The notes: generated by a model from the sequence alone, not told the origin. 64,000 nucleotides of DNA from Solibacteraceae bacterium (GCA_026984795.1 JALSRK010000076.1:186001-250000), one strand, 5' to 3'. Counted from the stretch's first letter, positions 28,964 to 38,057 are shown. Made by a program: numbers and translations.

Positions 28964-29575
28964 CTATGGTACGCCGGGCTCCGCTCGTGGGCTGCCGAGC
29001 GACCGCAGGTGGCGGTACACCAGCGCCACCGGCAGCCCGACTACGTTGAAATAGCAGCCCTCGATCCGGCGCACGAACTTCGACGCCAGTCCCTGGATGC
29101 CGTAAGCGCCGGCCTTGTCCATCGGCTCGCCGGAGGCGATGTAGTCATCGATCTCTTGGGCGGCAAGCGGCAGGAAGAGGACCCGCGTCCGCTCCGCATC
29201 GACGATCCGGCCGCCGGGATGGCGCAGACAGACGCCCGTGAGTACTTCGTGCCACCGCCCCGACAGTTTCTCGAGCATCTTCCGCGCCTCGGTCGTCCCG
29301 GAAGGTTTGCCCAGGATCTCGCCCTCGACCGCCACGATCGTGTCGGCGGCGAGCACCACTTCTCCGGCGCCGAGGGCCACTGCCTCGGCCTTTTCGATCG
29401 CCAGCCGTTTGACGTGCTCCAAGGGGTCCTCGACTCCCCGGGGCGCTTCATCCACCTCGGCCGGCCGGACGACGAACCGGAATCCCGCATTGGCCAGGAT
29501 TTCACGGCGCCTGGGCGAGGCCGAGGCCAGCACGAGTTTCCAGGCGGCGGCTGCGGCAGGGTCACTGCTCGTCAT
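28964..29575 (-). CDS. maf: Maf-family nucleotide pyrophosphatase
   Basis: 203 residues. The LASASPRRREIL start and the LAADTIVAVEGEILGKP motif are family signatures. Members hydrolyse non-canonical or modified nucleoside triphosphates (dTTP/UTP, m7GTP and others) and influence septum formation when overproduced; which subgroup cannot be told with certainty. Its start overlaps the end of the TerB-like gene by 14 bases, so the two are co-transcribed. Confidence 0.92.
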   Translation of the reverse strand: MTSSDPAAAAAWKLVLASASPRRREILANAGFRFVVRPAEVDEAPRGVEDPLEHVKRLAIEKAEAVALGAGEVVLAADTIVAVEGEILGKPSGTTEARKMLEKLSGRWHEVLTGVCLRHPGGRIVDAERTRVLFLPLAAQEIDDYIASGEPMDKAGAYGIQGLASKFVRRIEGCYFNVVGLPVALVYRHLRSLGSPRAEPGVP

Positions 29576-30122
29576 CGCTCACCGTATCGGCCCCCGGCAG
29601 ATCCTTCAACACCGCCAACTGGTCCCGGTAGCGAAGCCGGATGGCGATGTAGTCACGGTGTTCGAGCTGCAGCTCCCGGGAGATCTGGCGGATCTCGTTG
29701 TCTTCGACGCTGCTGATGCCTCCCTCCGCTGCGGAGACCGCGAAGAGGCAGTCCAATAGCCGCAGCTTTTGCTCCCGGGTGGCGACGTTGTTGAATTCCC
29801 GGGTCACCAGGAAGTTGTCGGTGCCCCCGAAGACCAGATTCCGCGTTTTGGCGGCATGGACCACTACCACGGCCTGTTCTTCGGAAAGCCCGCCCACCTG
29901 CTGGACGATGCGCTCCATCTCCCGCGTTTCCGCCCGGCTGACGTTCATGTCCGCATTGGCGACCCGGGCCAGGATGTAAGCGAACTTGGCGACATAACGC
30001 GCCTTGTCCGGAGGCAGGTTCTCCAGTTGCCGGGTGATTTCGCGGACGGCCTCCGTCCTCGCCGCCTGTACGGCCTTCTCGGAAGCCTTGCCCTCCAAAC
30101 CGAGAAACTTCAGAATGGACAT
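29562..30122 (-). CDS. TerB-like (tellurite-resistance/DjlA family) protein
   Basis: 186 residues from the ATG at 30122. All helical, with the TerB pattern: FAYILARVANADMNVSRAETREMERIV followed by a second acidic helix pair (LLDCLFAVSAAEGGISSVEDNEIRQIS). TerB domains bind calcium through acidic residues and occur in stress and membrane-linked complexes; no other ter gene is nearby. A longer reading to 30161 adds a non-conserved leader. It overlaps the maf start by 14 bases. Confidence 0.8.
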   Translation of the reverse strand: MSILKFLGLEGKASEKAVQAARTEAVREITRQLENLPPDKARYVAKFAYILARVANADMNVSRAETREMERIVQQVGGLSEEQAVVVVHAAKTRNLVFGGTDNFLVTREFNNVATREQKLRLLDCLFAVSAAEGGISSVEDNEIRQISRELQLEHRDYIAIRLRYRDQLAVLKDLPGADTVSDDEQ

Positions 30123-30254
30123 CCTGACAGTAGTGTCGTACGCCGACCGCCAGGGGCACAACCAACCGGCGTGACTCCTCCGCCGGGACGCCTCTTCCCT
30201 GGATTACAATTGACGGCGGCCCAAGATACTTCTCCTCGGGAAGGAAAGCGCGCA

Positions 30255-30656
30255 ATGGATGCTCACGTGCGAATCCTCGCGATCTTACATATCGCCCTCG
30301 GCGTTTTCGGCCTGTTGATGGGAGCCGCCGTACTGGTGATTTTCGGCGGACTCGCCGGGTGGATCGGCCTCAAGGGAGCCCACTTGTCACCGAACACTCT
30401 CGTCGCCGTGCCCATCCTGAGCCTCGTTGGGGGGGCCATTTGCCTGCTTCTCGTGGTCCTGAGCCTGCCGGGCCTGATCGCCGGCTTCGGTCTGCTGAGG
30501 TTCCGGCCCTGGGCGCGGGTGCTGACTATCGTGTTGTCGGCGATCGAATTGTTGAACGTGCCGCTCGGAACGGCCCTCGGCGTCTACGGACTTTGGGTGT
30601 TGCTCTCACCCGCGGCCGAGCCACTGTTTCAGCCGCACCCCGCCGCCCGCGGCTGA
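30255..30656 (+). CDS. Small four-helix membrane protein, unknown function
   Basis: 133 residues with about four hydrophobic helices (residues 5-30, 45-75, 80-100, 105-120) and short polar ends. The start at 30255 has GGGAAGGAAA some ten bases upstream; a TACAAT at 30205-30210 may be its -10. Its neighbour downstream is another small membrane protein with a zinc ribbon. I do not recognise a function. Confidence 0.7.
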   Translation: MDAHVRILAILHIALGVFGLLMGAAVLVIFGGLAGWIGLKGAHLSPNTLVAVPILSLVGGAICLLLVVLSLPGLIAGFGLLRFRPWARVLTIVLSAIELLNVPLGTALGVYGLWVLLSPAAEPLFQPHPAARG

Positions 30657-30746
30657 GAACGCGCGCGACAGGCGGCGATCCGCTGCGGCGACCGCCGCGG
30701 CCCGCTGCCACTTGCCGACGCCGTGCCGCTGAGGGAAACTGAACGT

Positions 30747-31403
30747 GTGCCGGAGTTCTGCACCTGTGGAGCACGGTTGCCGCCCGACGCCCGTTTTTGT
30801 CACAAGTGCGGCAAGCCGCAGTTCGAAGAGCCCAAGATCGAAGAAGAGAGCGCTGAGCATGACAGCGCCGCAGTGCCGCCGGCGGCTTTGCCGGTGGCGG
30901 CGCTCCAGGCGCCGGCAGGCATCAACTTCCGGAACCATACGGCCGTCCGGGTAGGACTCCTGAGCGCTGTCTTGGCTTCCCTGCTCACTTCGGTGCCCAT
31001 GCCCATGTTCATCAACGTGCTGTGGCTTACCGTCTGTCTGGTTGGGGCGGGCTTCTTCGCCGTCTATCTTTACCGCCGCCGCACCGGCCAGGATCTGTCG
31101 GCCCGCATGGGCGCGCGGATGGGCTGGATCACGGGCATTTTCTGTTTCCTGATCGCCACGGTCTTTTTCACGATCACCGTCATCATCATCTCGACGCACG
31201 GCGGGCTTGCCGCCTACTACCGGGAACAGTTGGCCGGGCAGGCGGCCACGGGCATCGACGTGGAGGAACTTGTCTCAGTGCTCGAAACCCCGGCTGGAAT
31301 GGCATCGGTTCTCTTCTTTACCCTGGCGGTCCTGTTCATCCTGTTCACCCTGTTGCCGACGTTGGGCGGGATGATGGGGGCGAAGGTCCTCGAGAAGGAG
31401 TAA
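30747..31403 (+). CDS. Zinc-ribbon membrane protein, unknown function
   Basis: 218 residues from the GTG at 30747, chosen because GAGGGA lies ten bases upstream; a GTG at 30723 would add eight residues but has no ribosome-binding site. The N-terminus is a zinc ribbon (CTCG ... CHKCGKP), then an acidic/Ala-rich linker, then four membrane helices. A cytosolic zinc ribbon fused to a membrane part is common in uncharacterised bacterial proteins. The last 59 bases overlap the end of the EamA gene on the other strand. Confidence 0.7.
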   Translation: MPEFCTCGARLPPDARFCHKCGKPQFEEPKIEEESAEHDSAAVPPAALPVAALQAPAGINFRNHTAVRVGLLSAVLASLLTSVPMPMFINVLWLTVCLVGAGFFAVYLYRRRTGQDLSARMGARMGWITGIFCFLIATVFFTITVIIISTHGGLAAYYREQLAGQAATGIDVEELVSVLETPAGMASVLFFTLAVLFILFTLLPTLGGMMGAKVLEKE

Positions 31404-32319
31404 CTCTCTCGTTGAGCTGCGCGCCGGCGCGGTCCCCGGCCGACTGCTTTACCAGGGCGACGCCGGCGAAGATCACCAGCATCGCCGCCGTCTCTCTCCA
31501 GCCGAAAGGCTCCCGGTAGACCAGCCATCCCAGCACGGCCGCCACCACCGGGTTGATGTAGGTGTGCAATGTCACCACGGCAATGCTGAGCTTCTTCAGC
31601 GCGTAGACATACGAGGTGTAACCGACGACGGAGCCGAAGGCCACCAGATAGAGCACGGCTCCGGCGCCGCGGAGGTCCCAATTGTACGGCCGGCTCCCGG
31701 AAGCCAGAGCCGGCAGGAGAAACGCCAGGCCGGCGGCAAGCTGTTGCAAGCCCCCGCTGAGTATCGGGTGAAGGTGCGGAATCCGCCGGCGCTGCGCCAC
31801 CGAGGCGAAGCCCCACGCCAGGCAGCCGACCTGTAGTACGAGGAAACCCTTCACAACGTCGCCCGAAAACCCCGCCCGCCAGGCATCCGGCCCCACCAGC
31901 AGAGCCGTTCCAGCCAGGCCGATCAGCATCCCGGTCGCGGTCGGCGCCCGCAACGGCTCGCCGCCGGGGCTCAACGCCTCCATCAGCGCCATCCAGAACG
32001 GCGAGGTCGTCACCAGGAGAGCAGCCAGGCTGCTGGGGATCCACAGCTCCGCGTAGGTCAGGCAGCCGTTGCCCAGCCCCAGCGCCAGGAATCCATACAG
32101 AGCCGAGTAGAGAACATCACGCCGGCTCGGGCCGGGCAGCCCGGCCGCCCACGCTGCTAGCAGCAGCAGGAGCCCCGACACGGTGAACCGGGTCCCCACG
32201 AGCAACCACGGGGGGAAGCTTTCGAGCGCCATCCGGATGGCCAGGTAGGTCGTGCCCCAGAAAAAACAAACCGACAGCAGGGCGGCGTAGGGAAGCAGCA
32301 GCGGGTGGCGGAACAACAC
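31345..32319 (-). CDS. EamA/DMT-family transporter
   Basis: 324 residues with ten membrane helices in two EamA halves; the first has SVCFFWGTTYLAIRMALESFPP, the second GSVVGYTSYVYALKKL. The drug/metabolite transporter superfamily exports amino acids, nucleosides or other metabolites; substrate unknown. The start is GTG at 32319 without a ribosome-binding site but with TAGTAT exactly six bases upstream. It converges, with overlap, on the zinc-ribbon membrane protein gene. Confidence 0.88.
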   Translation of the reverse strand: MLFRHPLLLPYAALLSVCFFWGTTYLAIRMALESFPPWLLVGTRFTVSGLLLLLAAWAAGLPGPSRRDVLYSALYGFLALGLGNGCLTYAELWIPSSLAALLVTTSPFWMALMEALSPGGEPLRAPTATGMLIGLAGTALLVGPDAWRAGFSGDVVKGFLVLQVGCLAWGFASVAQRRRIPHLHPILSGGLQQLAAGLAFLLPALASGSRPYNWDLRGAGAVLYLVAFGSVVGYTSYVYALKKLSIAVVTLHTYINPVVAAVLGWLVYREPFGWRETAAMLVIFAGVALVKQSAGDRAGAQLNERVTPSRGPSPPSSRPTSATG

Positions 32320-32734
32320 CCCAGAATACTACCCCCGGCGCCCGCCGGAGAATCCGCCGGGCAGACAGGACACCGGCCGCGTCACCGGCGGCGGAAGGGA
32401 GGGGGCGGAGGCGTTCTTAGGGAACTTCGGCCGGCCGTCCAGCCCTGACCGGCTCGAAGGTTACCCTCGGAGGGTACTTGCCAGTAGCACGGAGGAGGAA
32501 TGCCCTGGCCAACGCCTCCGCCTGTCGGAGTCCGGACCGGAACCGATTACCGCTCCGGCCCGGTCTGACTACGCATTCTCGAGTGTGACTGCTGATATTA
32601 GAGCAAATCCGTCGCCACCATGCAACTTGGCCGAAACGGTGCAGTTCCTGAACACGCGGTGAGCCTCGGCGGTGGACTTCCCCCAACCTGGGGCATTCCA
32701 CCGGCGGTATTTCGCCCAGCGCACGCTCCATCCC
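32320..32734. other. Intergenic region, no convincing gene
   Basis: 415 bases between the EamA start and the end of the SDR gene. A frame of about 100 codons on the minus strand has no ribosome-binding site and no recognisable composition. TACCCTC-G-GAGGGTA (32462-32476) is a perfect 15-base dyad. Confidence 0.5.
32326..32331 (-). promoter_or_regulatory. -10 hexamer of the EamA gene, leaderless type
   Basis: TAGTAT on the minus strand, six bases before the GTG start. No Shine-Dalgarno sequence between and no clear -35. Confidence 0.4.
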
Positions 32735-33508
32735 TCAGATGGTCATGGCCATGAAGCCGCCGTCCACCCGGACGATCGCTCCGGTGACGAAAGAGGCAGC
32801 TTTGTCGGACGCCAGGAAGATCGTGACGCCGACGAGCTCCGACGGTTCGCCGAAACGGTTCATCGGCGTGTGCTTCATGATCTGTTCCACCCGCTCCGGC
32901 GTCAGCACCTTGCGGTTCTGCTCGGCGGGGAAGAAGCCCGGCAGGATCGCGTTTACCCGCACCTTGTAAGGCGCGAACTCCCGGGCCAGGAACATCGTAA
33001 TCTGGTTCACCCCTCCCTTGGCTACGCTGTAGGTGAACACCTTCGATAGCGGCGGGCCCGAAGAGGCCGAGGAGATGTTGATGATCGACCCGCCCCGGCC
33101 GGCTTCCACCATTTGCTTCCCGAACACTTGGCACGCCAGGAAGACGCTTTTGAGATCCACGTCCAGGATCTTGTGCCACTCCTCTTCCGTGATCTCGAAA
33201 AACGGCGTCGCCGAGTTGATGCCCGCGGCGTTGATCAGGATATCCACGTGGCCGAATTCTTTCAGGATCGCCTCCAGCGCACTCTCCAGCTCATCCCGGC
33301 GCGTGGCGTCCACTTTCAGGGCCTGGGCGCGCCGGCCCAGAGACCGCACCGCCTCGGCCTTTTTTTCCGCGTTTTCCAGATTGAAATCGAGAACGCTCAC
33401 GTCCGCGCCCGCCGAGGCCAACCCCAGGGCCATCTCGCCGGCCAGGACGCCTCCGCCCCCGATCACGGCGGCGACTTTGTCGTTTAACGAAAACAGATCT
33501 TCATACAT
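32735..33508 (-). CDS. Short-chain dehydrogenase/reductase
   Basis: 257 residues, classical SDR. It has the nucleotide loop GGGGVLAGEMALGL, NAAG, the catalytic serine in NISSASSG and YSVAK (Tyr/Lys), ending with the usual VDGGFMAMTI. The cofactor loop is GGGG...AGE rather than the textbook TGxxxGIG. Acidic Asp in VLDFN after the second strand favours NAD over NADP. It resembles D-mannonate oxidoreductase-like and gluconate dehydrogenase-like SDRs, but I would not name the substrate. It is monocistronic. Confidence 0.9.
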   Translation of the reverse strand: MYEDLFSLNDKVAAVIGGGGVLAGEMALGLASAGADVSVLDFNLENAEKKAEAVRSLGRRAQALKVDATRRDELESALEAILKEFGHVDILINAAGINSATPFFEITEEEWHKILDVDLKSVFLACQVFGKQMVEAGRGGSIINISSASSGPPLSKVFTYSVAKGGVNQITMFLAREFAPYKVRVNAILPGFFPAEQNRKVLTPERVEQIMKHTPMNRFGEPSELVGVTIFLASDKAASFVTGAIVRVDGGFMAMTI

Positions 33509-33617
33509 GAACTTCTTGCCACTCCTCGTGTCTGTTGTATCACGACCAGGGGGCCCGCTTTGCGGGTCGGTTCTGCTTCCCCGGGACGCCCCGGCGGTAC
33601 TAGAGCACGGTGGCTCG

Positions 33618-33645
33618 TTGGTACCGCAACTGGTTCAGGGATAGT
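33618..33645 (+). promoter_or_regulatory. Candidate promoter of the hybrid kinase-like gene
   Basis: TTGGTA (33618-33623), 16 bases, GATAGT (33640-33645); 51 bases before the ATG. Each hexamer matches the consensus at four positions. Confidence 0.35.
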
Positions 33646-33696
33646 ACTCTTGCCGCTTCCAGGTAGAGGTCTGACACTGGTAGATAGCACGAGGCC

Positions 33697-35637
33697 ATGA
33701 AGCGGACCGACCTCGAGTTCTGGCGCGCGCGGGAAGTGGCGCGCCTGCTCGCGCTGGTGGAGGGCGAGCGGCGCTACTATCAGGAAATCCTTGCCGCTCT
33801 TCCGGTTGGCGTCGCCGTCCTCGACGCCCGCCTCGGCTTCCTCATGGCCAACCGCTCTTTCCGCGCCATCTTCGGTCTCGCCGGCGAAGGGCTGGCGCGG
33901 GCGCGGCTGGAAGACTTCTTCCCCGCCGGCGAGGTTCCGGCTTGGGCCCGGCAGGTGCTCGAGAGTGGATCGCCGAGAGTGAATGTTCGCATCGACTACC
34001 CGGTCGAGGAACGGACCAGGCCTTTGCTCGTTTCTTTGCTGCCGTTCCGGAGCTGGGACGAGGACGCCGCCCCCGAACTTCTGCTGGTGGTCTTCGACGC
34101 CGAAACCGGGAGCGGGGCGGCCGCCGCCTGCGCTGCGGTCCATCCTCTGCTTCGCTCGGTGGACGCGGTCATCTGGGAGAAGGATCCCGACACGCTGGGA
34201 TTCACCCATCTGAGCGGGCCGGCCGAGGCGGTGCTCGGTTATCCGGCGGAGGCGTGGCTGGCCTCGCCCGCGTTCTTCACCGAACGGATTCATCCCGAGG
34301 ACCGCGATTGGGTTGCAGCGTTCTATCGCGCCTCGCTTGCGAGCCGGGACCGGCGCAGTTGCGAGTACCGTTTGCAGGCCGCCGCCGGGCGCACCATCTG
34401 GGTGTGCGATGTCTTCCGCGCCCTTGGCGGCGAATCCGGAAAGCCTCTGAAACTCGCCGGCGTCACTACCGAGATCACCCAGCGGAAGCTGCTCGAGGAG
34501 CAACTCATCCGGAGCGAACGGCTGGCGGCTCTGAACCGGATGGCGGGCCGGGTGACGCACGAGTGCAACAATCTGCTGATGATTGCCGGCGGCTACAGCG
34601 AGGACCTGCTTGCCAACCTGCCCCCGGAGAGCCCGCTCCGGGAGAACGTCGAGCAGATCGTCGGGGCGACCGACAGACTCTCCCGCTTCACGGGCGAGCT
34701 CTTACGGTTCGTCCGCCGGCCGGAACTCGCGCCGGAACCCATTGAAGTCAATGCCTTCCTCGGCAAACTCGAGAACGCGGTCCGCCGGCGGCTCGGCGAG
34801 CGCATCGGCCTCGAACTGCGTCTGGCGCCCGAGGCCGGGAAGGTCAGCGCCGATCCGCAAGCGCTCGGCGACGTGATTCTGACTTTCGCCGCCCGGGCGC
34901 GAGAGGCGATGCCCGGGGGCGGACGGTGGGTGGTGGAGACCCTCCAGGCTGAAGTCGCCCACGCGGCGCCGCCCGGAGCCGGGATGCTGAAACCCGGCGT
35001 GTACATCGGCATCGCGCTGACCGATACGGGAGCTCCTCCTGGGGACGAGCCCCGCCGCAGCCTGTTCGATCCGGCTGTCGGCGAAGAGCGGCCAGGTCCC
35101 GACTTGGCCGCCGCCTACCGGGTGGTGAAACAGCTCGGCGGCGAAATCGAGGTGGAGGCTTCCGTGGAAGGCGGAACCCGGTTCACCATCCTGCTGCCGG
35201 CTGTCGAACCGGCCCCTGCCGCCGGGGCGGTAGCCGCAGAGCCCTCCGAGGCGCCGCAAGCTCCTCCTCCCAGGACCGTGCTCTTGGCCGAAGACGAAGA
35301 GGGGATCCGGAAACTGGTCGCCCGGTTCCTGCGCAAGCAGGGATTCGAGGTCCTCGAGGCGCCCAGCGGCGAGGAGGCCCTTCGGCTGGCCGAATCCCGC
35401 GAAACCCCGATCGACCTGCTTGTCGCCGATATCCAGCTCGGCGGCCTCCGGGGCGATGAACTGGCCCGTCGGCTCCAGGTCCGCCGGCCCGAGACTAAGG
35501 TGTTGCTCGTCTCCGGCTATACGGGCGACGAGCTGGACCGCAGCTTCGCCTTGCCGGAAGGGGCGGAGTTCCTCGAGAAGCCGTTCTCGCTCACCAAACT
35601 GCTCGAGAAGGTCCGGTCTCTTCTCGCGCCCCGTTGA
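33697..35637 (+). CDS. PAS-PAS hybrid histidine-kinase-like protein with receiver domain, degenerate ATP site
   Basis: 646 residues. A first PAS (about 25-140) and a PAS_3-like second one (about 155-265) lead into a phosphoacceptor helix (VTHECNN, H288), an ATPase-like domain (about 390-510) and a C-terminal receiver (528-646) with acid pocket E532-D533 and phospho-acceptor D578. The ATPase domain keeps its outline but not its key residues: the N-box asparagine before AREAM is R400, the G1 box reads DTGAPPG (D443, then Pro for the second Gly), and the GLGL loop is replaced by PGPDLAA. It may not bind ATP and could act as a phosphatase, scaffold or receiver. No membrane helix. GAGG precedes the ATG. 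Confidence 0.85.
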   Translation: MKRTDLEFWRAREVARLLALVEGERRYYQEILAALPVGVAVLDARLGFLMANRSFRAIFGLAGEGLARARLEDFFPAGEVPAWARQVLESGSPRVNVRIDYPVEERTRPLLVSLLPFRSWDEDAAPELLLVVFDAETGSGAAAACAAVHPLLRSVDAVIWEKDPDTLGFTHLSGPAEAVLGYPAEAWLASPAFFTERIHPEDRDWVAAFYRASLASRDRRSCEYRLQAAAGRTIWVCDVFRALGGESGKPLKLAGVTTEITQRKLLEEQLIRSERLAALNRMAGRVTHECNNLLMIAGGYSEDLLANLPPESPLRENVEQIVGATDRLSRFTGELLRFVRRPELAPEPIEVNAFLGKLENAVRRRLGERIGLELRLAPEAGKVSADPQALGDVILTFAARAREAMPGGGRWVVETLQAEVAHAAPPGAGMLKPGVYIGIALTDTGAPPGDEPRRSLFDPAVGEERPGPDLAAAYRVVKQLGGEIEVEASVEGGTRFTILLPAVEPAPAAGAVAAEPSEAPQAPPPRTVLLAEDEEGIRKLVARFLRKQGFEVLEAPSGEEALRLAESRETPIDLLVADIQLGGLRGDELARRLQVRRPETKVLLVSGYTGDELDRSFALPEGAEFLEKPFSLTKLLEKVRSLLAPR

Positions 35638-35895
35638 GAGCGGCGCGGCTGCGGCAGAAAGCCCGGTCCAGCGTCGATTCGGTGCGCTAACCGTTGGCGC
35701 TGTAATCAGTTAACCAGCTCGAGAGGCCGCCTGGCCCGGACTGTGCCTTAGAACTGTGGTAGGGGCGGGCGGCGCCTTCACCGGTTGCTGTCCGAATGTT
35801 GGCTGGTGGACCCGGGAACTCGGGAAGCGCCCGGCCATCACAGTGAGCGGCAGACGGAACATGGCGGAATCGGCGTACTGCGCCCGGCGCCCGGG

Positions 35896-36807
35896 TTACG
35901 ACACGACGCCGGCGACTTCGAGCAAGCTGGCAGGCGGCAGCAGCACGCCTAGCAAAAGTTTCAGGAACACCAGCAGGATCAGCGTGGCGAGCAACGCCAT
36001 CAATTTCTGGCCGCTCACCAGCCGGCTTAGGCGGGCGCCGAGTTGCGCGCCGACCGTCGAACCGACGGCCAACAGCAGCACCAGTACGATGTCCACCGTG
36101 TGGTTTTCCTGCGCTTGTAACATGGCCACGCCTGAGCAGGTGACCAGGATCTGGAACAGATCCGTCCCCACCGCGACGTGAACCGGCATGCCCAGCAGGT
36201 AGACCATCATCGGCACCATCATGAAACCGCCGCCCACACCCATGATGGCCGTCAAAGTTCCCACCGCCATGCCCATCAAAAAGGGGATATATACCGGCTG
36301 GCGGATCCCGGAACGGGAGAAGGTGGCCTGTAGAGGCAACCGGGCGAACAAACGCCCGTGCACCCGGCCGGCGCTCTCTTGCAAAGACTTTCGGCGGTGG
36401 GAAAGCACTGAGCGGACGAAGATCATCGTCCCAACAGTGCCCAGCAGCACGAGGTAGGCAAGGATGATGAGCAGATCCGCATTTCCGAGCAGCCGCAGAA
36501 CGTGGATCAGATGGACGCCCACCGCGGCTCCGAGCAGACCTCCGGGCACGACCAGTGCGCCGAGCTTCGCATCGACGTGGCCGAGGCGAAAATGGGCGGC
36601 GGCCCCCGACGAGGAAGTGGCGATGATGGCCGTGGCTCCGGAGGCGGTGGCCACGGTCGGAGGGATGCCGAGCATGATGAGGGTGGGGGATTGCAAGAAC
36701 CCGCCGCCGACGCCGAGCAATCCGGAAAGCGTCCCCACCAACAGCCCGAGTCCGATGAGGACAGGCAGGCTGAAGCTCAGGCCCGCCACTGGGAGCAACA
36801 CTGACAT
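35896..36807 (-). CDS. Sulfite exporter TauE/SafE family protein, copy 1
   Basis: 303 residues from the ATG at 36807, the same length as the neighbouring copy. Eight or so membrane helices, with the family repeat LSGLLGVGGGF and MGVGGGFMMVPMM at the start of each half. The family moves sulfite, sulfonates, sulfoacetate or other organosulfur anions across the inner membrane. It is most of a tandem duplication with 37127-38038. Its leader has TATAAT and a perfect hairpin. Confidence 0.92.
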   Translation of the reverse strand: MSVLLPVAGLSFSLPVLIGLGLLVGTLSGLLGVGGGFLQSPTLIMLGIPPTVATASGATAIIATSSSGAAAHFRLGHVDAKLGALVVPGGLLGAAVGVHLIHVLRLLGNADLLIILAYLVLLGTVGTMIFVRSVLSHRRKSLQESAGRVHGRLFARLPLQATFSRSGIRQPVYIPFLMGMAVGTLTAIMGVGGGFMMVPMMVYLLGMPVHVAVGTDLFQILVTCSGVAMLQAQENHTVDIVLVLLLAVGSTVGAQLGARLSRLVSGQKLMALLATLILLVFLKLLLGVLLPPASLLEVAGVVS

Positions 36808-37126
36808 CGTCCCACCACTGCTCGCGCCGTTCCGGCGCGAATCTGACATCAATTATACGTTTCCGCCGCCGAGAGTTACAACGCGGCCGGAATCCGTATC
36901 TCGCGGCAAGGGTGGGCCCGGTCGGTGGACACGGTGCAAACAGCGGCTTCTGCGCGGAAGGGCGTCGGGACGGCCGCGCCACGTCGCGCAGCGCCTCCCG
37001 ATGGGGTTCTCCGGACGTTTCTTCGAAAAGCAGCCCCCCGGGGCAGTCCCTGTGACGTCGGGTGATCATCCGCGTGGTTCCCCGGGCTGCTCCGCGCCGC
37101 CGGGATCTCCCGCCGCGATGTCGCGA
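36808..37126. other. Region between the two TauE copies
   Basis: 319 bases with the leader and promoter of copy 1. A perfect hairpin TCGCGCCG-TTC-CGGCGCGA (36822-36840) lies in the leader. Nothing else convincing; no insertion-sequence end is seen. Confidence 0.5.
36852..36881 (-). promoter_or_regulatory. Promoter of TauE/SafE copy 1
   Basis: On the minus strand TTGTAA (36881-36876), 18 bases, TATAAT (36857-36852), 44 bases before the start codon. The predicted leader contains the hairpin at 36822-36840. Confidence 0.55.
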
Positions 37127-38038
37127 TCACGAGACGACACCGGCGACTTCAAGCAGACTGGCGGGCGGCAGCAGAACGCCCAGCAACAACTTCAGGAAGA
37201 CCAGCAGCATCAGCGTGGCGAGCAGCATCATCAACTTCTGTCCGCTGGCGAGCCGGCTCAGCCGGGCGCCAAGCTGGGCGCCGCCCGTCGAGCCCAGCGC
37301 CAGCAGCAGCACCAACACAATGTCGACGGTGTGGTTTTCTTGAGCCTGCAGCATCGCTACGCCCGAACAGGTGACCAGGATCTGGAACAAGCTCGTCCCC
37401 ACGGCGACGTGGACGGGCATACCCAGCAGGTAGACCATCATCGGCACCATCACGAAGCCGCCGCCGACCCCCATGGTGGCCGTCAGGGTACCGACGGCCG
37501 CGCCCATCAAGAACGGTATGTATACCGGCTGGCGGATCCCGGAATGGGGGAACGTCATTTGCAGCGGCAACCGGTCGAAGAGATGGCCGTGCGGCTGACC
37601 GGCACCGGCTTCTGCGGGCTGCCGGCCGTGAGAGAAGACTGACCGGACGAATACCATGATTCCCACCGTGCCCAGGAGCACGAGATAGGCGAGAATGATG
37701 AGCAAGTTTGCATCTCCGAGCAGCCGTAGCACGTGGATCAGGTGGACGCCCGCCGCGGCTCCTAGCAAACCCCCGGGCACAAGCAATGCGCCCAGCTTGG
37801 CATCGACGTGGCCGAGGCGGAAGTGGGCGGCAGTCCCCGATGAGGAGGTGGCGATCATCGCCGTGGCTCCGGAAGCGGTGGCCACCGTCGGCGGGATGCC
37901 GAGCATGATCAGCGCCGGTGACTGCAAGAATCCGCCACCCACCCCCAGCAGTCCGGACAGCGTCCCTACCAGCAGCCCGAGTCCAACGAGGACCGGCAGA
38001 CTGATGCTCAAGCCCGCCACTGGGAGTAAGACCGCCAT
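37127..38038 (-). CDS. Sulfite exporter TauE/SafE family protein, copy 2
   Basis: 303 residues, alignable without gaps over nearly all of copy 1. It has the same LSGLLGVGGGF and MGVGGGFVMVPMM motifs. The main difference is the central loop after the fourth helix, where copy 1 has HRRKSLQESAGRVHG and copy 2 HGRQPAEAGAGQPHG. Both copies appear intact, so substrate or expression divergence may keep both. TATAAT lies 42 bases upstream, with a small hairpin in the leader, as in copy 1. Confidence 0.92.
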   Translation of the reverse strand: MAVLLPVAGLSISLPVLVGLGLLVGTLSGLLGVGGGFLQSPALIMLGIPPTVATASGATAMIATSSSGTAAHFRLGHVDAKLGALLVPGGLLGAAAGVHLIHVLRLLGDANLLIILAYLVLLGTVGIMVFVRSVFSHGRQPAEAGAGQPHGHLFDRLPLQMTFPHSGIRQPVYIPFLMGAAVGTLTATMGVGGGFVMVPMMVYLLGMPVHVAVGTSLFQILVTCSGVAMLQAQENHTVDIVLVLLLALGSTGGAQLGARLSRLASGQKLMMLLATLMLLVFLKLLLGVLLPPASLLEVAGVVS

Positions 38039-38057
38039 GGTCCCCTCCGCTTCGCAC

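Larger units (their letters stand above)
35896..38038 (-). repeat. Tandem gene duplication (two TauE/SafE copies)
   Basis: The units 35896-36807 and 37127-38038 are both 912 bases and alignable end to end, with long identical protein blocks (for example LPVLxGLGLLVGTLSGLLGV and HVDAKLGAL). The differences are mostly third-codon changes and cluster in the middle cytosolic loop (about residues 120-155). Each copy has its own TATAAT. Confidence 0.9.

Noticed and set aside
32417-32731. 104-codon frame on the minus strand in the 415-base gap
   Set aside because: No ribosome-binding site, no hydrophobic or motif pattern, and it ends where the SDR gene begins to be read; treated as chance.
35896-38038. 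TauE duplication as the footprint of a transposon
   Set aside because: No inverted repeats, target duplications or transposase remnants at the edges; simple tandem duplication explains it.
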